From Gambelia wislizenii (taxonomy: Eukaryota > Chordata > Lepidosauria > Squamata > Crotaphytidae), in assembly GCA_030847615.1 (NCBI GenBank), contig JAUMIR010000005.1, positions 239,544,645 through 239,608,644 on the forward strand: 64,000 bases of DNA, read 5' to 3'. This document shows positions 31,520-43,225 of the stretch, one piece after another. Below the pieces are notes generated by a model. That model saw only the letters and a program-made list of their open reading frames with translations. It did no database searches and was not told where the DNA came from. The first letter of the stretch is position 1, and each line of letters opens with the position of its first letter. The position numbers were made by a program, and so were the translations under genes.

Positions 31520-34200
31520 CGAATTACTCCTTTACACATTTACAATAAATAACACCTGAATATGTCTATGGAAAGCCTCATTGGCAATCAGCAGGCTAAT
31601 CTAAATGAGGAGGGATCCAAGAGGAAGGGGTGAGAAGGTTGAACTTTCAAGCTGATGACAGTGGAATGGTTTTCCTGAGAGACTGTGTGTGAGATAATTT
31701 TACCTAAGCATCTCTGAAAAAAATAAGGGATATCTTTGTCCATTCCTGTGTGGGTAGAGATTTCTTTCAGGGAAAACAAGGAGATTTTATACTGTCTCTG
31801 AAGAACTGGAACCATCTCCAAGGACCTCATGAGAAGCCTTCAACTGTTTGGATCTAACTTTGCCTGAACCCTCCCCACTCCCACTCCCCCCCCAAAAAAA
31901 AATTGGCTGTAAAGATTGTTACTAACTCAAGCCAATGCTTCAAGTAAAATATTTTTGTTTTTCTTTCCCTTTTTGGTGCTGACATTGTAGAAAAAAGTCA
32001 TGGCAATCTGTTGATACACAATAGTTTTATTTTAATTAACTGTAAGAAAATAACTTTAGCCTGTTAAATAGAGCTCGTTATACCATATACATTTCTTCCA
32101 ATGCACCTAAGATTTTCATACTTTTTTTTTCTCTAAACAAAATGCGTGAAAAAAGAAAGGGTTGGTTCTAGACTTAGCTATACTCAGAATAGATCTGTTG
32201 AAATCAATGGGATTATGTTAGTTATGAGTCTGCTCTAACTATAGCCAAATCTGGATTCAAGCCAAAGCTCTTGTAGGCTCAAGCCAAATTATAGACCCAA
32301 TCACTTTCTTGCTATGCATCTTGCAGCATCTAGGTTTTTTAAGTGGATCAAAGAATGAGCGAATGACAAGCACCTTAGGAATCTGGTGTTTAAAGTGCTC
32401 TATTGAAAAATATATATATATTAGCAATTGGAACAAAGACCTATCATTACTTCCTGTGTGCATGTTGGCTATTTAAGCCCAATCAGTGTCACTGTAAAAT
32501 AAAGTTATATGATAGGATGCCCGTCGTACTTCAGCCTAGACTTTGAACACTAGCTTCACACTTATTGCAAAAGTAATTTATTTCTTGAGATTTGAAATCT
32601 TGAGCTAAACTGTGAGGGCAGAGGTCACAATGGCTTGTCTTTTTGTGCAGCTTTGAACACAATGGACCGTTGATTGTGGCTTTTTGGAGCACTACCGCAA
32701 TACAGATAAGAATAAGAAGAAAGTGGATTTTAGAGAACTGTAATGTTTGCGAGAAAGGAAGGCAGGAAGGAGCTTGGTCTATTTTGACATGATGAAGATT
32801 GTTGCAAAAGCAGCCCAAGTATCAATCATGAATGAAACATCAAAACTTCCAATTATTGCAACAAGGACAAAAATTACACCAGCGATTCTGCTTACATTTC
32901 ATCTCACCAACAGCGATGGTGTTTGCAACACATGCTAATCTTTGAAGGAGGTATTGTCTCTACAGGCACACCTACTCACCAAGAAAACAATAGAATATTT
33001 CTTGAGAAATCAATGGTAGGATTATAGTTGACTTCAGCTTCTATAAAAGAGAGTATGTATGCTAATATATTTAATGGCTACATGTAAAATCTTTCATACT
33101 AAAGACCAAATCAAATTTCTATTACACTTAGCTATGTGAGATACTATGCATTTCCACCCCTGGAATGAAAGCCAGAAAGTCATCGTTACAGAGAAAAAAA
33201 ATGAATCAAGAGACCTCAAATGTGCATTGGATTTTGTTTGGCCCAGAACATTTTGAGAATGTGATTTTTATTTAGAATTATGAAAAGGAGCTACTAGCCA
33301 TGCTGGCTGTGGGATTCTGGAAGTTGTCATCTAAAAATAATGTTCCAAGCTCTGTTCTAATGCAGGAGAATTGGGCCATCTCTCAGATTAACTGCTTTCT
33401 TGGACCTTCAGCACTGAGGAACAGCTACCAATGCTAGCTCCCGTGTTAGGGGGAAGGCAAATCTGATCTGGGTTTTAACCCAAATTTTAAAGGAGATACC
33501 CAAGGTGTTGGACCCTATCCCTAAAACAGATGTAGCACTTTGGATAACCTCCTTAAAATTTAAGTGAAAACCCAGAGGAGACTCACCCTTCTCCAAAGAA
33601 ATAATCTTGACAAGGGGGCTACCAATCCACCTCTAACACCCAGCGACTCAAGAATTGACTAAGAAGAGCAGCCAATGCTCAACTAGGATTGACTTAAACA
33701 AAACATTCCCAGTGATATTCTTCCTACTCCTTTCACTGATCCCCAACACTGCCATCCCATAAAATAAAATGACTCTATGTCTACATTTTTCCTTTCTAAA
33801 ATACCATTGGCGATTGGCAAGAAACCCTGTGTAAATCTCATGTGGTGTTTCTTTTTTCAAAAAAAAAAAGATATTGGTTGGTAATGTAGAAATACAGAAG
33901 ATAACAAATAATAGATACACAACATATTTAGCAATCTTGATGAGATAGCTTACTACTCATCATAAATCAAGAAAACCACAGTTTGGCATGCTGACTGATT
34001 CAAGCTCTCACTTTAAAATTTCTATTGGTACCCATTAGTTTTTATTATTTTATTTTATTTTGATGTGAGGGGACTTGATGGAGCTTGCAGGGAAAAATCT
34101 ATTAGAAAATGACAATCTGTGGATGGTGCATGAACACATAAGATGATTTCTTTCCGCTTCCAAGCCCAACATTTGTCATTTCCACATCAAAATGGCTCTG
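31520..34200. other. Unassigned stretch with one old repeat
   Basis: Mostly featureless AT-rich sequence. The one recognisable piece is the ancient repeat at about 32560-32745, listed separately. Confidence 0.4.
32560..32745 (-). mobile_element. Ancient amniote SINE-like repeat
   Basis: On the minus strand it reads 'tctgtattgcggtagtgctc', 'cacaatcaacggtccattgt', then 'aaaaagacaagcc' and 'ctgccctcacagtt'. That is the order of a deeply shared reptile/turtle SINE-like repeat I recall (…TTGCGGTAGTGCC…CCATTGTGCT…AAAAAGACAGTCCCTGCCC…). The family name is uncertain. Confidence 0.4.
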
Positions 34201-34290
34201 ACATGTGGATGAATGACAGAATGACAGAATAACAGAATTTGAAGAGACCCCCAAGTCCATCTAGTCCACCCCTCTTCTCTATCAAAACAC
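34201..34290 (-). mobile_element. CR1 LINE 3' end fragment
   Basis: 'gacagaatgacagaataaca' then 'tttgaagagacccccaagtc' and 'catctagtccacccct': a diverged CR1 terminus in minus orientation. Confidence 0.6.
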
Positions 34291-34328
34291 AATGGGATAC
34301 CAAATGGATGTAAATCATGAACATAGAG

Positions 34329-34450
34329 CAGGGCTGGGAATTATGAAGCATTCTAGATGTTATGGGACTCCTCACCATTGGCTGTGCCCTTCTAGGGGTG
34401 GTGGGAATTGCAGTCCAACAACATCTGGAGGGCTATATGATTCCCACCTG
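34329..34450. mobile_element. Short hAT-like MITE
   Basis: CAGGGCTGGGAATTATGAAG at the left is mirrored by ATATGATTCCCACCTG at the right. The interior is palindromic ('ggactcctcaccattggctg' / 'ggtggtgggaattgcagtcc'). No clear 8-bp duplication is seen. Confidence 0.55.
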
Positions 34451-34458
34451 TGGCTTAG

Positions 34459-35441
34459 ACGATAGATCGACATTTGTATAGCAAAATCAAGAAGATTTTA
34501 TCTGCATTTCCCTCACCACAACAAATGTCAGGATGGATTCATCCATCATGATGGATTTTCTGGCCTGGCTTGTTGGCAGCTTAGCTGGGTTATTAATAAC
34601 ATCTGTCTTTCCAGAGGTACATTACGTTAATAGATCTTCTGTCACTAAACTGTTTTTGTCACTGCTACCTCCCTTCATATCTCATCATAAAAATGATATC
34701 AAGCATTATCAGGATGTGTCACTTTCAAGGCAAACAAACATTAATTACCTTAGTGGATTGAGCTAGAAGAACAAGACAATCTAACCAAGATGAGTTTGCT
34801 ATTTTTTACTGGGGACAGGCCAAGGCCACCAACAAATTTTCTGTCTATCTCAGATGTTTATGTGTTCACCAGAATTCAGCAACATCTTGAACTTTCTCCT
34901 GGTGTCATACTCCAGCAACCCAACTGGCTCATCAAAACAGCTATATTCATTCTCTGGATATAATTTCCAAGTGTGCTGCTATAAATGCTAATCTAACTGT
35001 CTCCAATGGAATCCATGGGAACACTGATTGATTGTTAGGGATTATGGGAGTTGTAGGCTAATGCATTTGGTGGAGACAAAGTTAATGACCCATTGATTAG
35101 ACAATGTAAAAATCAAGCAGTGAGTAAAAATGGACAGAATGTGATGACCAAAAGGAATTTGTTTGTGGTTTTTGACATCTTGTGAGATACAAACAGAAAA
35201 GCTTTTAAACACTGATAAATACAAATAAAATAAAATAAAATAAAATTGGTGCCCTGAATTGTGAAAGTTACTTGCTGTACTCATTTCTGCCTCTGCTCTT
35301 GTATGCAAATACGGTACCTATTTTATGTACCTCAGCTACTCCACTTTTTATGTGCACGTGGAATAGATTACATGTGGCATAGACTACAGTAAGTAATACT
35401 GTTGTACATAAGGCTCCTACATGGTATAAAGGTATTAAAAG
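34459..35441. other. Unassigned stretch
   Basis: No gene. (AAAAT)n lies at about 35225-35247. Nothing else is recognised. Confidence 0.4.
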
Positions 35442-35708
35442 TACACTTGGACCCCCATATCTGTGGAACCAATATCCATGGTTTCAGTTATCCGTGGGGC
35501 ACAAAATAGCACACCTACCATACTGTCTTCTTAGAAAATGCCAAGAGACTTGTCCTCTCTAGACATTTTCTAAGTCTTCCAATGCAACTCTTTAGTATTT
35601 GTAACCGAATGTCCCATTATTTCAATGGTGTTTACTGTTATCTGAGGTTTACAGTATCTGCAGTAAGTCCAGGAACCCAGTCCCCACAGATATGGGGATC
35701 TGACTATA
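35442..35708. mobile_element. Tigger-type MITE, related family
   Basis: TACACTTGGACCCCCATATC at the left is mirrored at the right by GATATGGGGATCTGACTATA. 'ggaaccaatatccatggttt' inside is shared with the element at 58014-58293. It is 267 bp, flanked by TA, and non-coding. Confidence 0.7.
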
Positions 35709-36214
35709 CTGATACTTTTTTTGCCATTCTTCAATTCATTATCCACTAGGGCAGCAGAAAAGAAAACCAACTAATGATGTACCAATAGAGGGAAATTTGG
35801 TTGTCTGTAGAGTAGCTGGCACAGTGGGTGGCCCCTCTTTGGGGCAGATTTCAGCCAACAAAGACTGTTTTGTAATTGCAGTAGAAAATTATTCCATGGC
35901 ACTCTTAATGCTGGGTCTCCTTGCAAATGAATAAAACCAGCTATTTTTCTTAATGTCTTTTCCTTAGTGGATTTGGGTGGTGGTATTATAACATTCCAGT
36001 TAGAAATAAGAGTGGTAGTATTTATATAGGACACAGAGTTATGTTTGTTAATTCTTTTGCCTAAAAAGAAAATCTGCCAGCTATTCAAAACCAATGACCT
36101 GCCTCATGTGCTCATATTTTTGTGTGTGTGAGGCCATGGGTGTTTGAGTATTATGGAACACCCTTCCTTCTATAACCACAAACACTTTTGTGAACACAGC
36201 AGCATTTACATCAA
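35709..36214. other. Unassigned stretch
   Basis: No gene or named repeat found. Confidence 0.4.
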
Positions 36215-36480
36215 AGTTCTATGCCAAATAAAAACAAGAAATACAAAAAGCAAGACAAAACCAGCAGGGGATACATAATAGAGTCCAAAGTAAAAGCCTT
36301 TTGTACCACCTGGCTGGGATGAGAAAAAAATAATACAAAGATTGTTGAGCACTAAAAATGATTTCATCAGATGCCTGAGAAAATCAAACGGTCTTTGCTC
36401 AGTGCCTCCAAAGACCATAAGGTAGGTATCAGGTAAACCTTTCAGAGGGTTCATTCCAAAGACAGGGCACCACCCTTGAA
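36215..36480 (-). mobile_element. L2-type LINE fragment, minus orientation
   Basis: On the minus strand 'gagggccttttcaagggtgg' and 'ctttggaatgaaccctctga' correspond to the AFS-x-x-P-x-xWN-x-L segment, followed by a PTYLM-x-FRR-like stretch and a long T-rich 3' portion. It is heavily decayed. Confidence 0.45.
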
Positions 36481-36569
36481 AAGGCCCTCCAGGTGACATT
36501 GTTAGGGGGAGCGGTGACATCAGCCTTAGTGATGCCACAGGGTGGGGTGGGGATAGAGATTCTGAGAGT

Positions 36570-36811
36570 CAGTGAGGTTATAGTGGTTTGTGTGTTGGAC
36601 TACGACTACTGGAGATCAGGGTTAGAATCTCCACTCAGCCATGGAAACCCACTGGGTGACCTTGGGCAAGTCACGCTTTCTCAGCCTCAAAGGAAGGCAA
36701 AGGCAAACCCCCTCTGAACAAGAAAATCCTTTGATAGATTCACCTTAGGGTGGCCATAACTTGGAAACAACTTGAAGACACACAAAACAACAACAACAAC
36801 AACAACGACAA
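36570..36811 (+). mobile_element. Sauria-type SINE, full length, plus orientation
   Basis: Head 'ggttatagtggtttgtgtgt' (A box), B-box-like 'ggttagaatctcc', core 'tgaccttgggcaagtcac', Bov-B-like tail 'ggccataacttggaaacaac', then TTGAAGACACACAAAACAACAA and a (CAA)n end. It is oriented opposite to most other SINE copies here. Confidence 0.8.
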
Positions 36812-38857
36812 TGTGAATTCTGGAGGATTGACCCAAACAACCACATTTGTGGGTGGTTTGGGGCCGTTTGAGTTGCATTTCATGTGAAAATACACCTGAA
36901 AATCAGAAAAAAAATTATTTGAATAAGGGTTTTTTGGGGTGCGGGGTCATCAGGGGAGTTTGAAGTGTTGCATGAAGCCCACAGGATTCACTTTGCCCAC
37001 CTTCCATGTATATAATATGTGTATGTGTTTTCAGACAAAATCAACAGTTGGACAGCCCCTTTATGAGGACCAATCAAAATTTCACAAAAATATGCAAGCT
37101 TTGAGTTCTCCAGAATTTTTCACCAGACTAGGTAATCCAGAAAGCAGTGCATGTAGGAAGAAATGGAAAAATCCAAGCATTTGACAAGAAGTTGTGTTCA
37201 TGAAACCTGCAGTTTTAGATTTAAGCTCAAAAGAGGGGGGTTTCAGGATGAATGATTCACTGCTAGATGCTGCATGTATCAAATTATACCTAGCAATGCA
37301 TTCCAGAATAAAGAAGGAATGACTGACTTCAGTTTCTGAAAACATAAAGGTTGGCTGCAACTCAGATTTCTCTTTTGTTTAGACAAAATTCACAAAAATT
37401 CCTGAGTTGACAATAAAAAAAGGAGTACATAGCATTATGGCTGTGCTTATATGAGTCCTGCTGGAGATTAATTTTAGGTGGTACACTCTGCTTTATATGG
37501 TTTCCTAAGCCAAAGAAGCTCCCTGCCCCCAAAACATTACAAGATAGCTTTATAATAGAAGAGTTGGAGGACAGGTAGAAGAAGAACAGCAGTTACAAGC
37601 ACCAAAGTGGACAAGTAGAAATAGCATGGATAACATGGGATGACTTCAAGGCCAGGCTATATACTCTTTTGGACTTTGCTGCTGACTGCCAAGTTGGACA
37701 TGTGGTTGGATATGTGGCTCACAGAGCATGAATGGCTCACATTGCATACAAGGTCAAACCATTTCTGCATACAAGGTTGAATAATTTCTATTGTTTTCTT
37801 CCCCCATAGCAAGGTTTCTGTGCAGTTCTCAAGAGGTACATGCACTTTCCACATGTTTTTGCACAGAAACACATATTTTTCATCCAGAAAACAATTTCCT
37901 TTACAGGAATATAACAGGAATGTAAATATGTAACCCATGCAAGAAACACATTTTCTGGTCAAAAAGATTCTATTGTAGAATAATTCCCTGGGTGACTTTA
38001 CAAAGTCCAAAGAATCTCATCACATCCCTTCACAAGTTAAGTTTTCTGAGCATCAGGGAACTCATTATTCTGCCAGGACCAATAATGATAAATATTCCTA
38101 CAGAACAGGAAAATGAGTGGAGTTTTGTAAAGAGAGTGCCAAATCTGATCCATGCACATGACCAATGCCGCTTACACCAGTGTGGATACATGACTGAATA
38201 AAAGGTGTGAAATTGGACTGCAGTGTCTCAGAGTCAAATATGTTGATACAGCACATTTTAGCCCAATGTCACTGTAGCTTTCTCAGCAATCAGCAACATG
38301 ATTTAATAAATGTTAACATCTCCCTCTACCTGCCTTTCTTTTTTAAATCAAGCTGGGTGCCTGAAAACTAGGCTTTCTGCTTCCCCCCCTTCATTCATCA
38401 ACACAAACAATAAAGCCCCTGTGATTAGAGTTTAGCTAGCAATTGCGCTGATGGTTCCTGCGTCAGAATAATATCCAGCTCATTCTTTCAGAGAGTATAA
38501 TAGCTCTGCATTGCTAACAATAGTAAAAAAATAAAAATGGTTTGGTTAGTAAATGGAGTGGAAATCTCTCAAGGACGTACAGTTACTGTGAAGTATGAAG
38601 GGACCTTACAGCAAAATCAATGCCATTCATGGCTCTTTGTGTCCTTGGTTCAGATATTGACCCACACATTTTACATTTGGGCTCAAGGAAGGCTGTCCAT
38701 AGGGATGGAGAAATTTGGAGGTGGTTTTATGATTCTCACTGAAATTATCCAATTTGCAACTTCTCAGACATTTTGAGATAAAATGCACCAGACCTTAGAA
38801 AGGTGCATCTTTATGAAGCAAATTACACTGTGTTTTGTAGAAATGAAGTACTGTATC
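36812..38857. other. Unassigned stretch
   Basis: No gene. 37760-37960 contains repeated 'ttctgtgcag' and 'tttttgcacagaa' motifs that recur near 18100, 48240 and 53000, suggesting an unclassified MITE family. Boundaries could not be set. Confidence 0.4.
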
Positions 38858-39577
38858 TACAAAACCAGGGATATGTTAGCCCCAATTGTTTTAACAGAGG
38901 GGCGGGGTACAAATAAATAAATAAATATTATTATTATTATTATTTATAAAACACAAACAGCTAAAAAATTCATCCAATTAAAAATATGCCCATGCATGAT
39001 TTTAGTCAGTAGAAAAAACACATACAAAATTATTGTTGCTGTTGTCCTTTTATATACTGCCTTGACCTCAAATTTGGGACACAAGCCGACTAAGGACTTT
39101 ATAAGATGTGTGAAAAAATGCATCATAAGGACATGACGATAACAGAAAAGGGCAAAATTATCAGACAACATTGTCATCCAGCCAGTCTGAGGGCATAGCA
39201 TGGACATGAATAAGGTATGGTGGCTTAGCCTGTCAAAAAAAACAAAAACAAGTGATGCCTCATCCACACCAGTGCTACGCCCTAGGAATGGCTGAATGAT
39301 GAGAATGTCTGATAATTTTGCCCTTTTGTGTTCTCATCCCATCCTTATGCCACAATTTGGGATGCAGTTTATTGCCACTTTTCCTCGCATCTGATAAAGT
39401 GTCTACAAAACACTAAAAACCCAAATTTGAGGTCAAGGCAGTATAAAAAGGATAACAGTAACAATCATTTTGTATGTGTTTTTTCCATTGACTAAAAACA
39501 TGCATGGACGTATTTTTAATTGGATAAATATTTTTAGCTGTTTGTGTTTTAAAAACATATCCCTGGTTTTTAAAGCA
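38858..39577. mobile_element. Long foldback element with nested L2 tail
   Basis: Left arm 38858-39180 and right arm 39300-39577 are inverted copies. 'acacaaacagctaaaaa' pairs with 'tttttagctgtttgtgt'; 'actgccttgacctcaaattt' pairs with 'aaatttgaggtcaaggcagt'; 'aaaagggcaaaattatcaga' pairs with 'tctgataattttgcccttt'. The left arm is split by an L2 tail at 38877-38943: the bases before and after it rejoin to match the unbroken right arm. No coding frame lies in the loop. Confidence 0.75.
38877..38943 (+). mobile_element. Very short L2 3' tail inserted in foldback arm
   Basis: 'ccaattgttttaacagaggg', GCGGGGTACAAATAAATAAA and (ATT)n match the end of the L2 at 29470-29545. The copy is only about 67 bp, an extreme 5' truncation. 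Confidence 0.7.
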
Positions 39578-39791
39578 TACAAAAACATCAGTAAAAATAC
39601 ATGAAAGCTATTTTAAAAGCAATGTAGCAATCTATAGAATCAAAAACATTTTAAATTTGTTAAAAGATAATTTTAACAGCACACCAATAAAAGTCCATTG
39701 CAGTCTGGAAACTTGTCTTCACATTCACACCCTGCTGAGAGCAGGGAACAATCCCTAGGGATGGAGTTCCCAAGTCTGAGAGGAGCCACTG

Positions 39792-40366
39792 AGAGGTCAT
39801 CTACATGGTCCAGAATATGCTGGCTCCTCACAGGTGTATTCCACCTGTGGATCTGGCCCGTTCCACCCCTATTACCTGTATGGAATAGGCTGGCATCCAG
39901 AGCATGCCGTCTCCTCCCTGCAGCTGCAACCGCTGCCCTTTGTGCCACACTCCCGGACATCAGAAAGCAGGCCTGCAGCAGCACATGAACAAGGTCCCCT
40001 GCAGGTCCCCTGCAGCACATGAACAAGGTCCCCTTCCCCTAGCTTATGGAAGAGTGAGGCAGAGGGCAGCTGACATGACAGGCCAGAATGCTGGGCCCGG
40101 CTCCTGCAGTCATGCAGGGCCCAACACTTCTTCTTTTTTTTTTTTTTTTTTGGCCTTCTGGAATGGATTTAAAACAGGTATTTTTTTTTAAAAAAAATGC
40201 TGTAATGGACCCTACCCCATCTTCCCCTCATCTTAGCCCTATCTTTGCCCCAAGGCTCATGAGGAATGCCCAAGGGCAAAATGGGGCAAAAACCCTGCAT
40301 TGTCAGGACTGCAGTGCTCCAAGATGGGGGCAAGACAGGGTAAATTGCCTATGTAGACAAGCCCTG
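39792..40366. mobile_element. MITE family M1 copy d
   Basis: Left 'gaggtcatctacatggtcca' and right 'cctatgtagacaagccctga' are inverted. Inside (39984-40032) 'gcacatgaacaaggtcccct' is tandemly duplicated. Long T and A runs lie at 40132-40150 and 40180-40197. Confidence 0.6.
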
Positions 40367-40374
40367 AGAAGCCC

Positions 40375-40760
40375 TTCTTTTTTGCATTCACCAGCTATAC
40401 CTGGAAAGATGGTGAGACTGAAAGAAAGGCCTCCCCAGAAGATCTCAAAACATGGGCAGGCTCACATAGGGAGAAAACAATTGTTCAAATATCCTGGACC
40501 ATAGTCATATAGGGTTTTATAGGTTGTAACGAACACTTTGTGCTTTGTGTCCAGAAATGGAGCTACTGCCAGTGGAACTGTTGGAGCAAAGGAGTTATAT
40601 TGTCCCTGTAGCCAGCTCAGGTTAACAATCTGGCTGAAGCACTCTGGGATAGTTGAAGTTTCTGGGCACTTTTCAAAGGCAGCTCCATGCTGTGGTAACA
40701 GAGCTCTGTTACCAAATGGGATGTAACAATGTATGCAACAAAATGGGATGTGTACCTCAA
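40375..40760 (-). mobile_element. L2-type LINE RT fragment, minus orientation
   Basis: On the minus strand the frame reads KVFVTTYKTLYDYGPGYL, matching the FKVLV-x-TYKAL-x-GLGPxYL motif of L2-like RT C-termini, with LSWLQ-like residues upstream. Other segments ('ctccaacagttccactggca', 'agctcaggttaacaatctgg') match the same ORF. It has several frameshifts. Confidence 0.5.
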
Positions 40761-41175
40761 GAAACAGAGGTAAATAAATAATAGAAATTATAGAAAATGC
40801 ATTCAAAAGGCCTCAGAAACAAGCAGATCTCAAGAAAGGGTATACTGGGAATGAAGGTGGGATTCAGAAAAATGCATCAAAACTGAGACAGCATATTTCA
40901 TATTCTCAAATTGTCCTCAAATCATAGAATCATAGAGTTGGACGAGACCACAAGGGCCATCCAGTCCAACCCCCTGCCATGCAAAAATACACAATCAAAT
41001 CATTCCCGACAGATGGCCATCCAGCCTCTGTTTAAAAACTTCCAAAGAAGGAAACTCCACCACACTCTGAGGTAGTGTATTCCACTTCCAAACAGGTCTT
41101 ACTGTCAGGAAATTCCTCCTAATGTTTAGGTGGAATCTCTTTTCCTGTAGTTTGAAGCCATTCCTCTGTGTCCTA

Positions 41176-41506
41176 GGACATTTTCAGATGCCCCTAACCG
41201 CACAAGCAGCCTCCGGAGCAGTAACGAGGCTGCTGCGCGGCAGGGGGTCTTTTTCGGATGCTGCCGTCCCTCTTCCAGGACCATTTGTGGCACGTACGTG
41301 AAGCTTTGGAAGCGGCCATGCCATATTTCAATCACGGGCAACTTCCGTGATTGAAATATGGCGCGGCTGCTTCCAAAGCTTCATGTACGTGTCACAAATG
41401 GTCCTGGAAGAGGGATGGCAGCATATGAAAAGGACCCCCTGCCATGCAGCAGCCTCATTACTGCTCTGGAGGCTACTTGCGCGGTAAGGGGTGTCTGAAA
41501 ATGTCC
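41176..41506. mobile_element. Palindromic Harbinger-like MITE nested in CR1
   Basis: Termini GGACATTTTCAGATGCCCCT and its complement ending TGTCTGAAAATGTCC. The target duplication is CTA (41173-41175 and 41507-41509). The 331-bp element is almost entirely two complementary 160-bp arms with a loop near 41336-41346. The CR1 sequence is continuous if it is removed, which proves insertion. 3-bp duplications fit PIF/Harbinger, but CTA is not the usual TWA. Confidence 0.8.
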
Positions 41507-41991
41507 CTAGTCTCTGGAGTAGCAGAAAACAAGCTTGCCCCACCCTTAATATGACATCCTTTCAAATATTTAAACATGGCTATAATGTCCCCTCTCAACC
41601 TTCTCTTCTCCAGACTAAACATGACCAGCTCCCTAAGCCGCTCCTCATAGGCCATGGCTTCCAGACCTCCCACCATTCTGGTCACCCTCCTCTGGACACG
41701 TTCCAGCTTCTCAATATCCTTACTGAATTGTGGTGCCCAGAACTGGACACAATATTCCAGGTGAGGTCTAACTAAAGCAGAATAGAGTGGCACTATTACT
41801 TCCCTTGATCTAGACACTAGACTGCTATTAATGCAGCCTAGAATTGTATTGGCTTTTTTAGCTGCTGCATCACACTGCTGACTCATGTTCAGTTTGTGGT
41901 CCACTAAGACTCCTAGATCCCTTTCACATGTACTGCCATCAAGCCAGGTGTCACCCATCCTAAATCTGTGCATTTCATTTTTACTGCACAA
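41507..41991 (-). pseudogene. CR1 RT C-terminal remnant
   Basis: The minus-strand frame reads CERDLGVLVDHKLNMSQQCD, SALVRPHLEYCVQFWAPQF, then EKLERVQRRVTRMVGGLEAM and LEKRRLRGDI. These are hallmark blocks of the thumb and C-terminal part of CR1 reverse transcriptase. The frame is open for about 160 codons and then runs into the Harbinger-like MITE, where translation would end in unrelated residues. Catalytic RT motifs and the endonuclease lie upstream and are absent. Confidence 0.85.
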
Positions 41992-42017
41992 GTATAGTAT
42001 CCTACATTTCTCAAGAT

Positions 42018-42244
42018 CAGGGCCAGTTTAAGGCACCAGTGGCATCAGCATCCAGAGAGGACTCCATCATTGTGGGGGGGGGGCATAGTAACCCTCCTCT
42101 TGCAAAAACATTATTAGTAATAATCAGACTATCCTGTACTGTGAATAGCTTAGGTTGAGTTAGGTTACATTGACCTGAGATAAACATATGGGCCCCCCAA
42201 AATAAAGCATTGCAGGGGCCCCCAAATTCCTTAAACCAGTCCTG
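42018..42244. mobile_element. hAT MITE with perfect 8-bp target duplication, nested in CR1
   Basis: The left end CAGGGCCAGTTTAAGG is the inverse of the right end CCTTAAACCAGTCCTG, and CTCAAGAT flanks both sides exactly (42010-42017, 42245-42252). CAG...CTG ends and an 8-bp duplication are diagnostic of hAT. It is 227 bp and non-coding. Confidence 0.85.
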
Positions 42245-42265
42245 CTCAAGATGTTGTCCCCTTCC

Positions 42266-42955
42266 CGCCACTGCCCCAGTTACTATGTATCAAATTACAA
42301 CCTGGATGTTTATTGTTTATACCTGCTGCTGAATTGGTAGACAAGGCAATTGTGGTTTCTCCTAGACATTTTTTCCTAGTGATTGAGAAGAATTCAGAAA
42401 TGGTGGAACTTCCTCTCCTAGGTCTAGAATTCTATGCCAGTTTAAGATGTGAGCCGAGATTGCTGTGGTTTAGGTGCAGCTTATAATATGTTTGCTACTG
42501 CTGCTAGCCAGCCTACCTTTGCCAACAGAAAGGGGAATCAGTAGAAGGAATGGCTTTCAAGAGACAGATGGTCCTGGAAATGTTCAGGGGTATCATCTCC
42601 TGCTAGAGTGTAAGAAACTTGCCACTTTTCATAACTTCCTGATTTTTTTTAGCAGGGGCAGGGCAGAGGAAATTATAACTCTACTGGACCCTAACAGGAA
42701 ATGGTGCTTGTTATCCTTCTTAGCAGCATGCAGGACAATTAAGCACAAAGCCCACAAGCTGTTCAGTGAGCTCTGCCTCCCATCCACACAGCTGCCTGTT
42801 CCATCTGGCTTAAAAACAGAGGAAGGCCTAACAATGAAATCTCTCTGTCCCTGCAGCCTTGTGCAAGGAAGAGAAGGGAAGGGAAGGGAAGATTTTTTTT
42901 TTAATGGTCCAAAACATGTTTCCCATATTTCAAGAAACCCTGGTGAGAAGAATAG
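42266..42955. other. Unassigned stretch
   Basis: No recognised gene. A (GGGAA)n run lies at 42872-42891. The open frame running from 42474 into the next MITE is not supported as a gene. Confidence 0.4.
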
Positions 42956-43225
42956 TAGGGCTCATCTACAAGAGCCAGGATACACCAGCTCCTTCACAGT
43001 GTATCCTGGCCATGGATTATCCCCATTGTTTCCCTGTTCCCTCCACAGACTGGGAGGAAGTCCTGATGGGCACGCCAGCTGTGTCTATGCAGCCATTGTT
43101 GCTGCCATTTTATTTGCTATATCAGAAAACAGGAAGGGGGGTGCAACATGTGACCATGGCCCTCTGCACGTGACCAGCCTTGGTCACATGCTGCGGGACT
43201 CCTTCCTGCCTTCGAGAGAGTGAGG
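42956..43225. mobile_element. MITE family M1 copy e, truncated
   Basis: 'tagggctcatctacaagagc' opens the copy. The internal near-palindrome CATGGCCCTCTGCACGTGAC ... CAGCCTTGGTCACATGCTG lies at about 43153-43193. The right terminus is lost. Confidence 0.6.

Larger units (their letters stand above)
40921..42265 (-). mobile_element. CR1 LINE, 3' part, with two nested DNA transposons
   Basis: It starts with the CR1 terminus ('atcatagaatcatagagttg', 'gccatccagtccaacccc'), then a 3' UTR, then RT ORF sequence extending to about 42265 on the minus strand. Two MITEs interrupt it: a Harbinger-like palindrome at 41176-41506 and a hAT MITE at 42018-42244. With both removed the CR1 sequence is continuous across each site. 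Confidence 0.85.

Noticed and set aside
40921..40985. Repeated ATCATAGAATCATAGA units considered as a direct-repeat array
   Set aside because: They are the CR1 terminal repeat, present in two or three units next to the CR1 3' UTR; no spacers, so not CRISPR-like.
42474..43223. Longest open frame in the window (249 codons, plus strand)
   Set aside because: It runs from unassigned DNA into an M1 MITE, has no domain or splice context, and its last third is MITE sequence. A chance frame.
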